Shown in pieces: positions 12,514 through 25,300 of a DNA stretch of 64,000 bases. The DNA comes from Steinernema hermaphroditum (taxonomy: Eukaryota; Nematoda; Chromadorea; Rhabditida; Steinernematidae). A program made the position numbers and the translations under genes. The stretch is taken from the NCBI GenBank assembly GCA_030435675.1, contig CM059621.1, positions 4,402,001-4,466,000 of the forward strand, written 5' to 3'. Under the pieces are notes generated by a model that saw only the letters and a program-made list of their open reading frames with translations, was not told where the DNA came from and ran no database searches. Numbering within the stretch: the first letter of the stretch is position 1; each line of letters opens with the position of its first letter.

Positions 12514-13470
12514 TTATGTCACAGTGCTCCCCTTTCTGACGGAGAGTTGCCAAGAGAGCCGCTTCTTTTTGTACTGGAAGATCTCCACTTTCAGGGAAGC
12601 GATTCTCCAGATCTGCTTTTCGATTTCGTTCTTCATCATTGCTATTTGTTCGTCCGGATTCGCTGTTTTCAGTTTTTCCGCGAAAGCTTTAACCGGGTTC
12701 TCTTGACTGTGCGACCGGAAGCTGTACGTCTTCTTCTGTTTTTCGTATTCTCTGAGTTCTCGCTCCAAGTCCGCGATTTCCCGCCTGTTCGATGCCATCT
12801 GGTGCTTCAAATTCAAGACTTCTGCAGGCTCCTCAAGGACTGGGAGGATTCGCGCCGGTAGAAACATGACGAAGGCGGTGTCGTGGTCAGAGGGCGTCGA
12901 AGGATCTAGAAAGAGCTCGTCTTCGAAGTGGACAGCCTTTACGGAGCGTGGAGTCCCCTGAGGCGTTCTGATAGGCTTCTTCAGGATCGGAGTGAGCGGC
13001 GTCCTTTTAGAGAGAGGTGTGATCCTTCGAGAGACTGGAGTTGCTGGAGGTGTCAGAAGATCGTTTCTCCTAGTCCTCCTGGAAGAAGTATTCTGAGGTT
13101 TTACTTTCCAGGAGATCGGCGTCGAAGAAAGAGCAATTCCACGAGAAGGAGGCCTTTGTGGAGTCCTCGAAGGCGTTGCGATACCACCGCCACTGAGAGG
13201 CTTGTTGACATTCTTCCGGGAAACTGGCGTAGAAGGCAATGAGACAACCCCCGTAATTTCGCACTCCGGCGATTTTGGAGAGGAATCCCTTGCTTCCGAT
13301 CTTCGAGAAATGGGAGTCGCCGGAAGAGAGGTGCTCAACGTAGGTCGTTTGGTTGCAGCAGCTAGCCTCATGTCAGATTCGAGAATCCTCTTCCTAGAAT
13401 CATTTAAGAGCTGCTGAAAATCCAGAAGTGTCCTTTCCGTCCTCTCGACAAGTTCAGCGATTGATGACAT
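12514..13470 (-). CDS. Single-exon S/T-P repeat protein with coiled coil and PP1-type motif
   Basis: An uninterrupted 318-codon frame; I do not recognise the family. The N terminus (1-40) is helical. Residues 45-175 are basic and disordered and carry a repeated phosphosite-like motif: ATPISRR (51-57), TPVSRK (81-86), STPISWK (116-122), ATPVSRR (143-149), plus further TP sites at 151-174. KAVHF at 178-182 fits the RVxF-type docking motif of protein phosphatase 1. Residues about 215-310 are predicted alpha-helical/coiled coil with heptad-like charge. Repeated S/T-P-x-S-R/K sites beside a PP1 motif suggest a phospho-regulated scaffold such as a cell-cycle protein; that is inference. The gene lies about 150 bp downstream of the neighbouring minus-strand gene, operon-like spacing, but I see no clear TTTCAG acceptor before its ATG. 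Confidence 0.7.
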   Translation of the reverse strand: MSSIAELVERTERTLLDFQQLLNDSRKRILESDMRLAAATKRPTLSTSLPATPISRRSEARDSSPKSPECEITGVVSLPSTPVSRKNVNKPLSGGGIATPSRTPQRPPSRGIALSSTPISWKVKPQNTSSRRTRRNDLLTPPATPVSRRITPLSKRTPLTPILKKPIRTPQGTPRSVKAVHFEDELFLDPSTPSDHDTAFVMFLPARILPVLEEPAEVLNLKHQMASNRREIADLERELREYEKQKKTYSFRSHSQENPVKAFAEKLKTANPDEQIAMMKNEIEKQIWRIASLKVEIFQYKKKRLSWQLSVRKGSTVT

Positions 13471-13619
13471 TGTGAATCAGATCAGTCACAAAAGTGCACA
13501 GCAATTTTTGCTCCCATCAATTCGCACCTTTATATGAATCATGTTAGCATCGCTTTTGCACATTCTTGCGAAATCACTACAAACGATTTTCGAAATAATG
13601 TTAACTTATTGCGCTTTCA

Positions 13620-14859
13620 TTAGAACGTTTTCGTACTGTTGGTATCTGGAAAGTAAACGGTAAGTGTAGCAAGTGTTAATCGGTCACTTACTATCAAAAT
13701 CTTCTCCATCGTCCTTCTTGTTATCCTTAATTGGGTGAGAGCTTTTATGGCAGCTCAGATGCGCCACCATTCGGTCATTTGGCTCCTCCCTCTTACGAGC
13801 CCCACGCAAACCTGTCGTCGATATGGGCTTCAACACATTGATATTGGCCGTAGTCGGGTTATTGAATGAAGCAGCAGTAGCGCGTATATCCTTCGTTTTT
13901 GCTTCAATAAGAGCAAGGTTTGGTGCAGACAATTCCGCTCCACTTCGACGATAAGCTTCGATTTCAGCGATCAAATCGCGCACTTCTGGAACGAACTTTT
14001 CGATGTCATTGTGGACAGTGTGCATTCTGGCGTCAATTGGGTCGTTGTGGCCCAGAATAATCTAATGGCCAAGGTTAATTCATTCAAAAGGACAATGATA
14101 AGTACCTTCAAACGTTTTTTCAAATGTTCAATAAACGGATCTTCACTAACGACCTGGAATAGTTCGTCGCGAATTCGGGCGAGTTTATCGTACACGTCCA
14201 ATTCGTGCTTCAAAGTCGCAGCAAGCTGAAACCAACAAATATACAACCATCGTTCACAAAATTACGATTCTACTTCATTATTTTCACGCTGCAGATTCTC
14301 AATTGCTTCGTTTTGCAGCGCGATGAACTCTTCAATGTCGAGCTTGAGATCCGGATTCTCACGGTTCAACTCGTTCACGCGCAAAAACATAGACAATAAA
14401 GCTCGCTGGATCACATCTTCCTAGAGACGAAAATTGAATGAGTGACACTGCTTGGACCGTACATCATTCAGTTCGGGCTGATTGGTATTGTCGTACATGA
14501 CGAAACGCATTTCACGTCGGATGATATCGTTACCAACTAAGGTTCGCTGCATTTGAAGCGATTCTCCAGGACCAACGCGACCACTGAAACACACAAAATA
14601 CATTAGCGATTATGTTTAGGGTGTTCAATTAAAGGCCTGGGCCTTTAATCAGCGCCAGCCATCTGCTGAGTCGTCATCCTTAATCCCAACTTCTGCTATA
14701 AGGACGAAACCCGTAAAATGGGGAGCTGGAAACTTACTCGCACTCAGCAGTGCACGTTGAACGGCAGCCAGAGTACACTCCGGCCGACGTGGAAGTTGAA
14801 CCCACATTCGCTTGGACGTCTTTGCGAGTTCGGTTATCCGCCACTCGATTTTCCTTCAT
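13620..14859 (-). CDS. Conserved-looking coiled-coil protein, function unknown
   Basis: Predicted exons 14738-14859, 14463-14583, 14274-14420, 14106-14225, 13692-14061 and 13620-13645 give 301 residues in consistent phase. The final intron has a GTAAGT donor and a TTTCCAG acceptor; if it is not spliced the protein stops at 13684 and is 295 residues. A first segment with several cysteines is followed by VGPGESLQMQR, then a long Glu/Leu/Asn-rich alpha-helical region (IEEFIALQNEAIENLQ) likely to be coiled coil, a DPFIEHLKKRL segment, and a basic hydrophilic tail. An acceptor (TTTGCAG) lies 7 bases before the ATG, either from a 5' UTR intron or trans-splicing. I do not recognise the family. It sits between pdi-6 and the S/T-P repeat gene on the same strand. 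Confidence 0.75.
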
Positions 14860-15427
14860 GTTTGCCTGCAAACGGAGTCAATATCCAAAAGGGGAAAGGT
14901 GAAACTCACCCAACGGAGATGAAAACGATCGACCACTCCACTGCAAACTGTTCTTCACCGACTGATCCAATTGCCGTCGCATCTGTCTAGATCCTGCAAA
15001 TGAGTCTGTAGACGAACACAATCAGGCATTTAGACACGGTTGTTCGCGTTTCACATCAACAGATGGAGGAGCGGTTGATCGGTATTTACTCGTTTTCAAA
15101 GGTGCCAACCGCGGTCACATCCCACAGCGCAAACAGTCCTCAACCCACTGACCTTCATTGTTTACAGAACTGCACAAACTACCCACTTCATCCGAAGCAC
15201 AATCCAGTTCCGCTTCGGACAAACACACCTACGTCGGCGAAGGCCATACACCGGAAAAGCAAGTCGGCCGAAACTCAACGATTTATATTATACCTCGCAA
15301 AACCAACAGAAATCAATAAATAAATTATTAGGGTCTCACATAGCCCAAATGCGGCTGATCTCCGAAACGATCACAACGAAGGCATAATGACCGCCAACAC
15401 TAACACAATATTTACAACAGAACATGA

Positions 15428-16891
15428 TTACAATTCGGTCTTCTTAACATCATCGATGTCATCAAGATCGATGTCAGAGAGGTCAATTTCCTCTTCAACG
15501 GGGAGAACTCCGTCCTTTCCATCCCAGGCTTCAGTGCTGACAATCTTAGGAAATTCGGCGCCCTTGACGGGGGAGGTTTGTCCCTTTCCGTAGGACAAGT
15601 CACGGAGGAACTCAGAAATTCCAGCCTTTCCGAACGATCCCTTCAGCATGCTGTACTTCATTTTGCGCTGATTCATGGCGACCATCGCGGGATAACCAAA
15701 TCCGCCAATGCCGAAAGCTTCCTCCATCTCAGGCTGGGCACCAGCTTCAGTCCAAACCCATCTGTAAAAAACCTTTCATGATAACGTCCATGAGAGGAGG
15801 TTAACTAACCCCCAGATGTTCTTGCGGAACTTGTCAGCCAACTCCTTAAGAGTCTTGATATAGTCATTGCGGCACTTGGACTGGCAGTCAAGGATGTGAG
15901 GCAGAACGGCGACAATACAGAGCTGCTTATCCTTGCAAGCTTCTTCGACAACATCCTTGGACACTCCCTGTTTGAGCTCTGGGGGAGGAACGTTCTCGGA
16001 AACCTTGCTCATAGCCCAGTTAACGATGTCAGAGCTGAGAAAAACGTAAATGAGAGCAATCCGTTAATTCGCCTGACACTTACGTCGTGCGACCACCATC
16101 ATAATCAACAGCATCGTTGGCGGACTTATCAGCTCCAGGACCGAAGTACTTGATCGTAGGAAATCCGCGAATGCCAAACTTGTTGGACAGCACAGTGTGG
16201 ACGGTGGCATCAACGGCTCCAAGGCGAACTTTGCCCTTGAGCTCTGATGCGGCAGCCTTCCAGTGAGGCTCAAGGTTCTTGCAGTGACCGCACCAGGGAG
16301 CAAAGAACTCAACAAGCCACATGTCCTTGCTCTTCAGCACGAGCTCTTCGAAGTTGGAGTCGGTGAGTTCGACAACGTCGTTTCCACCACCGTTGCCTCC
16401 ACGAGATCCGCTTCCGCTGCTGGACGATTTTCCAGACAAACGCTGGCTGGCGGTTTTCTTGAGTTCATTGATGGCAGCATCGATAAGAGCCTGGGCAGAG
16501 CGCTGGCCCTGGAAGTCGGTAGGCTTCTTTTTGTCACCGCCAAAGATCTTGATGGTAGGGAATCCTTGAACATTGTACGGTCCACCGACAGACTGGTGCT
16601 GGGTCATGTCAACAGCTCCAACGTTGACAAGTCCCTTCAGGGCTTTGGCGGCCTTCTTGTACTCAGGAACGAGGTTCTTGCAGTGTCCGCACCATGGCGC
16701 GTAGAATTCGACAATCCAAATGGAATCACTGTTGATGACCTTCTGTTGGAAGTTCGAGGCGGTCAATTCGACAACGTCGGTTTTCCCATCGTAGAGGGCG
16801 TGGGCGAGCGTGACGGCGCCTAAATGCGATTAATTTGAATGCGCGAATACGAGGAAATCGACTTACTCAGAAAAACGAGAAGCGCTTTCAT
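15428..16891 (-). CDS. pdi-6: Protein disulfide isomerase A6 (P5 type)
   Basis: Four exons (16867-16891, 16084-16819, 15810-16034, 15428-15761) give 439 residues, the usual PDIA6 length. Residues 1-16 are a signal peptide ([16 protein letters not shown]). Two thioredoxin domains carry WCGHC active sites with cysteines at 52/55 and 185/188, separated by a Ser/Gly-rich linker; a third, inactive thioredoxin-like domain follows. The acidic tail ends in KTEL, a variant of the KDEL endoplasmic-reticulum retrieval signal. It catalyses formation and rearrangement of disulfides in the ER lumen and in metazoans modulates the unfolded-protein response. The tiny first exon (25 nt) ends inside the signal peptide. 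Orthology to C. elegans pdi-6 is judged from domain order, length and tail. Confidence 0.95.
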
Positions 16892-18327
16892 CGTTGCAAA
16901 AACAACCGGTGCGGCACGAGGACACCGAGGGCAACTGACCGCGAGGGAGGCGACACGGACAGACAGTCACGATCTGTCTAGTAGACTCGCGCGCCGCGTT
17001 GTCCACGTCAGTCCAAGCGAGACCCCGCCCACATTTGATCGTGGGGAGCAGCGATTGGCTCGTCGCCGCCGCGGCGCGTGCTTTGAGGACAGTTTGGGGC
17101 CCGCCGACGTCCTCTGCACTTCCTTAAATTTGTTTGCCAAAGCTTTTATCAAACAGTAGTTGGCTGACGGTGTCAGGGCATGAGGGACTCTATCTAAAGC
17201 AACGTGGCATAAGCTTGTACTATTTTCAGCTGTTTTGAGGCGATCGTTTGAATGGAACTTGAACAGTGACTGTGTGGGTCCTTCAAACAACTTTGTTTTC
17301 AACAGTATCATTCGAGGAAAGTGTGTAACCTGTAATCTGACTTTTCAATTCACCGGTCTTGGAGAACCTTGTTGTGTGAATCAAATGTGAATCATTCCTG
17401 AGGTTGTACAACTCGATTTGAAGTGTTTCTTACATGTTGCACGTATCAAGAGATGTCCTGTGGGTTTTGATGGTAGAATCAAAGGCCGACCAGTGCTGTT
17501 GAACACATCTGCTATTTCATAAATGCGCAAATTTTGCTGAATCTCTGCTATTCTCACCAGCTGCTGAAGAGACTAACAGTTTCAATTGGAGAAACTCCAC
17601 TGACTTCTTGATTATGACTGAAAACATTGAAAACGGTACACATCATTTCCTGCAAGAAAAATTGTCACTGGTGGTCATAGACTTCACCGAGAAGAAGTGA
17701 ACAAATGTGCAAGTATTCTGAAATGCTCAATTTTTCGATGATGACAGCTGCATAAGTAATAGTGGGTGTATTTCAGAAGCTTTGTGGTAAATTGCAAAAT
17801 GTTTACGACAAGCGTGAGCAAGTGCCTCCGATGAAAAAGAGGGGCCAGCTATTTCCAGAGTAGACCGAGTTTACCATGAACAGTACATATTCTGTGGGTT
17901 TCGATTCGAGCACAAGTAGCTGTCCCATGTTACGTGACAGAACGCCATGTCGCTTCACTTCAGCTTTGCAGAATGAAGGGTCCGGTGGGGTCCGCGTCTC
18001 CTCGCAACGCAGACACAGACGCCAATGGGTGGTGGATCGCCGTGGGTGGTCGAATTTTGAAATTGGATGAGCGGCGGGTCTCGCCACGAATGCAACATCC
18101 CACCGTCTCCGTTCGAATAACTCGGTTGCTCGCCTCGTCGCTTGCCTAAATCCAAAACGGCTCAATTTTTTGGCGTTTCTCTGAGGCAAATTTATGCTTG
18201 AATTTCGATCGGTGCGCGTTGTTTCTGTTTGCCACAATTTGCCGAGAGTGCGCGGTTGCTTGTTGTCCGTGTTTCGCACACGTCATGCCCATAAATCTGG
18301 TTCAAGTTGCGAGAATTTCAGGTAAAC
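16892..18327. other. Intergenic region between pdi-6 and rps-5
   Basis: Divergent promoters of two highly expressed genes. The first 200 bases upstream of pdi-6 are GC-rich; the rest is AT-rich with no frame bounded by splice signals. Frames at 17803-18279 overlap on both strands and have no family resemblance, so I do not call them. The region ends in AATTTCAG at 18313-18320, which looks like the splice-leader acceptor of rps-5. Confidence 0.4.
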
Positions 18328-19286
<959 letters not shown>

Positions 19287-19894
19287 ATTGGTTGCGTACG
19301 CTCTATATGGCGTGATTGTTATATGCTCTTTTTTTTCTTTGTTGACATAAAGAGATCTTCTTGTTGTTAATGAATTTGTTGCCGTGGATTGCCAACTTTT
19401 TGGGTTTGGTCAGTTGTGGGGTGTTGTGGGTTGGATGTTGGTCGGTTGGCGAGATCGGGCTGGTCGGGGCATCCGTCTGTCTGTGGGGTTTCTGTTTGGA
19501 TCATAGTCTATGTCTGCAAGAGTGTGTCTCGGAATTGCCGTAGCTTCCATTTTGCAGGAATGTTGATGAAGTTGATTCTTGATGAAGGTGCGTCTTTTGA
19601 TGGTTACTGAATCTCGCTCGCTCGTCGTTTTTTTTCTCTTCGCCGTGGGACTATGCTCCTGCTGATGCAGACTGCCTCGTACGGCCCAATTTCATTGGGA
19701 TTTCAGGTTTTCTGCGTTTTCAATTATGAACGTTCTCCTAATTTGCGATATTTCATGTTACGTTCATTGTGTACCGAGTGAAATTTGAAATTTTCTTCTT
19801 GATAAAGTGTCTATAAGCTTTCGCATCTATTTTCTTGTTTGAATTTTTTTATTTTAATTTTTGGCCATTTAATTTAACTATTTCAGGCAGCAAA

Positions 19895-20339
19895 ATGACG
19901 GAAAGAAAGTGTGAAACAGAGAAGCTCAAGCCAGTCAAGGAATCGGAGAAGTCCAAAGACGCCAACGAGCCGGAAAAGCGTCCCCGCGCTCGATTTGTCC
20001 GTCCGAAAACGATCCCCGCTGTTCTGCAGGGAACTATTGGTCCAAATGGCGAAATGCCACCTGCGGGTCCGGCCAAAGAACCGGCTAGAATCTTCCAAGC
20101 GTACCGCATTCCCCCGAGACAGTACGAATCCGTTCCGAGACAGTTCGAAAAGGAAATCAAGCGATGTCCGCTGGATCTTTCGCGATTAGGGCCTACGTAA
20201 GCGCTTTTCTGTTTGACGATTTGCTAACATATTTTTCCGTTTTAGTGAAATTCCGCCCAACGAGCAGCTTACAAAGTACCTCGTTTATCAGCGTACATTT
20301 TACGAAAAACTGCGAAGATATTGGGACGCCTATCAATAA
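19895..20339 (+). CDS. Small basic proline-rich protein, unknown
   Basis: Two exons (19895-20196, 20246-20339) give 131 residues. A TTTCAG acceptor lies 9 bases before the ATG, consistent with trans-splicing. The first 45 residues are highly charged (Lys/Glu) and disordered; the middle is proline-rich (PPAGPAKEPARIFQAYRIPP); the C-terminal 30 residues (NEQLTKYLVYQRTFYEKL) look like a conserved amphipathic helix ending in tyrosine-rich sequence. No signal peptide or membrane segment. I do not recognise the family. It lies 600 bp downstream of rps-5 on the same strand, too far for a typical tight operon. Confidence 0.7.
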
Positions 20340-20450
20340 TATTTGTTGTCTTTGGTTTATGGTGATCGCAGTTGCTGTTGCTTGTCTACCTCTCGTTCAA
20401 TTTATTGTCGTTTGTGAGTCTGTTTGTACCAGGTCTCAAATGTGATTTTA

Positions 20451-20834
20451 TTATAGTAGCCACTCCTTTACAGCAATTGGTTGTTTCACATGACATTTCT
20501 CACACAGCACTTGCGGAGGTTCGGCGAAGTCGACTGCTGGAGGAATCTGGTCGTCGTAGTCGCTGACCGCTTCTAGAAGTCGTAAAACAGATACGAAGAC
20601 GACCATAGCCGCGGTGAAGGTAATGATTAGGAGGAGCACTTGGTGCTTATTGACGAAGCAGAACATGTCGCACTCTTCTTGAGGCAGGATCGACATAGGG
20701 AAAATGGTAGGCGCCGCTGCAAGCTTGGTCGCTGGGAACGGAAAAGACCAAATTTGTGAGGAGTTCCTCGAAAAGACCGAAATTCCAGGGAAGATCGATG
20801 CAAAAGTGATAAGATTCTTGTGGATGCCGCACAA
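20451..20834 (-). CDS. Putative small membrane protein (start uncertain)
   Basis: A minus-strand frame with one strong hydrophobic segment (VLLLIITFTAAMVVFVSVL) preceded by a cysteine pair region (EECDMFCFV) and followed by an acidic tail ending with a CEKC motif. The segment and acidic tail resemble those of the gene at 20941-21376, so the two may be diverged tandem duplicates. No ATG opens the longest frame; an upstream exon or the internal Met before SILPQEE is likely. Function unknown. Confidence 0.4.
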   Translation of the reverse strand: MCGIHKNLITFASIFPGISVFSRNSSQIWSFPFPATKLAAAPTIFPMSILPQEECDMFCFVNKHQVLLLIITFTAAMVVFVSVLRLLEAVSDYDDQIPPAVDFAEPPQVLCEKCHVKQPIAVKEWLL

Positions 20835-20940
20835 TTTATTGGCTTTCAGTCTTTGTGCTCAGCTTCAAGGAAGTATTAGAATGTTGTTCTCGCAACCGTA
20901 ATCCGCCTGGCGATGCTTTTGTTCTCTGGAGGTTTTATCT

Positions 20941-21376
20941 TTACACGATTAGTTCAGTCCTAATGATAGAATTGTTGTTATGGAACACTTGTATTGACTC
21001 AGGAAACTCTTCCTCTTCTTCAGCATCGTCATTGGTGGCGGAAAGAAGCCGCAAGAAGATGATGATGACCACCACGATCAAACCAAACGTTACCAGAGTT
21101 ACATCGAATAGCAGCATTAGGTTGATGGCCCTTTTCTGAAATTTCTGAGAAGTATGGCGATAGAACTGCACGTTTGATAACATCTTAACCATCATGTACA
21201 ATCACCGAATAGAAGATGAGGACGGTTATGGCATAGGGCAAGGCTGACAAAGAGCACAACACCGAATGAACTAGAATGGAATGGAAGTTCCCTTGAATCA
21301 ATGGAAATCTAATACACTTTCCCCTTTTTGGAGACGAACGCGTTGGCTTTTTTGGTCCTAATCGTATAATGAACAA
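20941..21376 (-). CDS. Putative two-membrane-segment protein, partial model
   Basis: Two exons are supported: upper exon ending at 21200 and lower exon 20941-21165, separated by a very short 34-nt intron with GT-AG ends and matching phase. The peptide has hydrophobic segments around LCSLSALPYAITVLIFYSVI and LVTFGLIVVVIIIFL, then an acidic Glu-run tail. The 5' end is unresolved; earlier exons may lie in 21380-21660. Could be a fragment of a larger multi-pass protein. Function unknown. Confidence 0.4.
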
Positions 21377-22125
21377 GGGATCAGCTTACCCTCAGCTGTT
21401 GGTTTCTGATGTTTTGAACCACGCACATGGACTTAGATGGTGTCTCTAGATGAGTCGGCTATTTGGTTAAATGTAAGGATAAGCTTTAACGTATCGGATT
21501 CTCTGTTTCTTACTCAGCCACTACGCATTACATTCCTGTGAGCCACACTCAGATCCCACTGGGGCATGACCGCTATTATCGTAATCCGTGTCGTGTGCGT
21601 CAGAGAAGGATTTGACGCAAAGCGCGGATAACAAGCATCATCCTTTTCTTAAGAGGCGATTGTGAGGTTACTAACCAAGATAGACGTCTAAACCGAGAAT
21701 TGCCTTTTCGCACTTTGCGAGAAACACATGAAGGAACGGTCCATCTTTGCTGTAGAAATAGAAACACCGAGTCTCTCAAGAAGTGGTCCCAACCGCCTCA
21801 CCTTCCTTATAGCCACCAAATGTATCATCCACTCATGTTTAGACTGCAAACAAGGAACGTAGACAGAAATACCCATATGAAGCCATTTATGTTACAGAGA
21901 CACATATGGTTAACAATACAATGCCAAACAATACAACGAATTGGGATTGTACAGGGCGACACAACAAATAACATGTACTTTATAGAATTCGTCACACCAA
22001 GATTTGAGTTGGGATTAGGAGTAACCATGATTGCAGATAATACAGAGACACGAGAGCGGAGGTATATACGAGCTGTGGAATAGTGAAACCCGACTTGTTT
22101 CGCTGAGATCAGATGGAGACGCCAT

Positions 22126-22353
22126 TTAGTCGATGCGCTGGGTAACTTCGAGCCAACGGGCAACACGGATGCTGGGAGCGATAGGGTATGAGTCACATAT
22201 CTTTCCTTCGTTGTTGTTGCTGTGTTTGTGCACAGCCATCTTCTGTTTGAGATACTGTATAAAATTGGCGACAACATTACGTTCCGTTTCGCTGAACTTC
22301 TTTTCGGCTTCGCGAATGGCGACGTTCGGCGTACTCTCTTGTGAAGTGCTCAT
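22126..22353 (-). CDS. Small hydrophilic protein, 75 residues
   Basis: A single-exon frame beginning MSTSQESTPNVAIREAEKKF and ending in WLEVTQRID. A clear acceptor (CTTATTTCAG, complement of 22366-22375) lies some 15-20 bases upstream of the ATG, suggesting a trans-spliced mRNA. Residues 10-45 are probably alpha-helical; there is a short histidine/asparagine-rich stretch (HKHSNNNE). No signal peptide or membrane segment. I do not recognise it. Confidence 0.5.
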   Translation of the reverse strand: MSTSQESTPNVAIREAEKKFSETERNVVANFIQYLKQKMAVHKHSNNNEGKICDSYPIAPSIRVARWLEVTQRID

Positions 22354-25300
22354 GACTGATCAGTAGTTAAGACTGAAATAAGAAAAACGATTATGACAAT
22401 GTAAACAAAACGCGATGGACACGACCGCTTCGTACGCACGCGCAATAAAATCCTTGAGACAAACAATCTACCTTTGTTTCAGTGCACAGTGCGAATGGAA
22501 ACAGACAATTGTTCGAAGCTAGACCGTGTCTGCTTCAGCGGACAACCAGACAGTTCTGTCACACCTATCTTTGAAAAGCAACGATTGCAGAGAATAGAAA
22601 GCGGAACCAGCCCTCTCTCAAGTTGTAAATACGGTTAAAACCACGCCACAATTCACGAAGTGAACGAAATCAGGTGGTCGACGAGAACAGCTGACTGTTT
22701 TTATAAGATCAAATGTCTGGTTTCACATCGAACGCAGACGGTAAACAAGTCTGCTGAATATGTCTGAACGAAAGGTTACACTGTCTGCAGGCAAGCCTGA
22801 TGGAGACATAAAAGCACCCCAAGTTTTATTTGCAAAAAAAAACTCAAACATAATGCAAAAAACGCGGAGTTTCAAACTGCCGGAAACAATTCACATATAA
22901 ATGAAGCGTATGATCGGAGACGGGCAGACACAAAACAAAAAACGGCCAAAGAAATACTCACTTCTGCAAAAGTACCACGATCGGTATGAATCTGCAACGT
23001 TTCCGCCCAAAATTCACTTATCAGTGCTTTCAAATTCTGGACCAGACTAGACAGGACAAAACAAAAGGACGCAATATCAGACACAGAGAATCAAGTCGGG
23101 AAATTGTCTGTGTTTCTCTATAAAAAGGTGCGAAAACTGCTGAAACAACAGTCAGATTTTCGAAAATTAAGTCGCCAACTGATTTAGAGACAATACAAGG
23201 TCGCGAAAAGATGCCTATCAAACACAAACACTCACGTCTATATCTACACGAACGTCTCTTCATCTGGGTATTTGCAGTATTCACTGCAATCGAACGCATA
23301 CAAAAAAGAAATTAAATCAGAACTTCAAGACGAAACCAGACTGTTTCGCCTGTCTGCAGACGTTTTCCCGCGCGCACGTGGCTCCTCTCGCGCGCACAAA
23401 TCGGCGCCACCACAAAACAAAACGCCGAGAGACGCCGTCACCACGTGGACGAACGGAGAGAAAACATTTTGCACGCCGTGCAACACATAAATCGAACGGC
23501 GAGGGTGTGGGAGCGGCGATACGGGTACGGAGGGTCGCTGCTTCACTCCTAGCGCTATTCATACGACGAAGACCGAAGCGGAGATGGCGATGAAAAAGGA
23601 GCCGAACGGTCTTTACACGCCACAACATGCGATGGTACCACAAATAAACATGCAGACGGCGACGTAAACAACGTGGGAAACCCGCACGTGGCCGCGGTAA
23701 ACACAAATAACACCACTTGAAAACAGAGTCATTCGGGCAAACACGACCAGCTGCGCCTTAGGAATACCGGGGAATAATATCAGGAATAATATCAACGTTT
23801 TTTTTCTGTCATGTTCGACCGCCAAACCCTCAAACCGCTGTCGTCGCGCGCGAACGGGAGACACACAGACAGACAAGGGTGTCGCAGAAACGGAGAACAT
23901 CGTCCAAAAGGAGGGACGGAGACGTGCCTGCGCAGTGAAGAAGCGTCCCACCCCAAAAGAGGGGATAAATGTATTGCGAAATGTACGTTAATATGGTGAA
24001 GAGGGGCGGGTAAACGAAGAACATCAGATCACCCTATTACGAAACATAGAGAAGCTAGCAAATGGAGAGTAAACAAGTGGTATAGTAAACTTAAATCATC
24101 AGGACTTTCCGATATCTTCAGGTTATGCTTTGTGGTTGTTTTATAGACATCGAGGATTCCGGATATAGGGCAGTTTAAAACCTCGAAGGAGAGATTGTGG
24201 GGTAAACAACGTAAAACGAATTGCTGAGATGAGACGTGATTATTCTAAATACTATGAGTGCGTAGGCTTAGCATCTCTTAGCCGATAGAGATCTCGTGAC
24301 AGGGACTCATTAGCTGCGGAAATCACTTAGACAGAGCTGTTTTCTTTTTCGATTACACGATGAGAGGCAATTACAACTACAAGGGAGCTCAAAATTGTGG
24401 AAATTGGCAGTCAAAATGGGTCAAAACCGAAAGACTCTTTACTAAACGGCCTTGAAACAGGAAGGGGCTCACTTCTGATGTACTGTAAGAGCGAAGCTTT
24501 TTATTCATAAGAGTCTCGAGTCTCCCCTTCGGACCACGGAAAACGAACAACTGTTGAGCGTCGACAAACTAAACTGCCTTAGAAGTAACATCATTTAGTG
24601 GAGATTGAAACCCGGGAGTAAACGTTTGTATACAGAAATAGTGCAAGTCACTATTGTTTGTGAAGAAGAAAGAGGTGAAATAAAAAAGGGACGTTGAAAG
24701 GACAAAATATCTCATCGACATGATGAATATAAAAAAAAAGGAGATAAACAAGTCGACCTCAACTTGTAAAGTGCGTTTCTTAAAAAAAGCAAAATAAAGT
24801 TGCGTCAATTTTTACGATTTTACGACTTATATTCCCAAATAAACCAGCTTCCGTGACAAGTTGGATAATATTTCATTGCTTTCGAGAATAGAGCTGTGTG
24901 TTTACGAAAAAAAACAGGGAAGAAAACACAAAGTACGAGGGCAATGGTAAAGACCGATCAAAGACCCGTTTTGCATTCGCACTTCTACAAAACCAAACCG
25001 AAGATGGCCATCCTCTCCGTTCGCTGCCATCCAGCATCGCAGCTCCATTGGCACTGAAGTCAGATGAGGCGCGTGGGATCCGATTTCTCGACGTGACTCA
25101 TTGGAGATGACTGTACATTACAGTTAAATTATTGGCTGGAAAAATAGCGGATATCGTCTATAGTGATGAGTATTACTAAATTTCGTTGAGTTACATCTCA
25201 TACAGCTCATACATGTGGGATTGTGTTCTTTAAACGTCACAGCGAGTAGAAATCTCAAAGCCACTGATCTCACCCCTGAAACTAAGGTATCCGTAACATG

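Noticed and set aside
17803..18279. 158-codon minus frame upstream of rps-5
   Set aside because: No motifs, overlapping frames on both strands, and it lies in the promoter region of rps-5.
23317..23706. 129-codon Arg-rich minus frame
   Set aside because: Arises from a GC-rich CGCGCG tract; no splice sites or family similarity.
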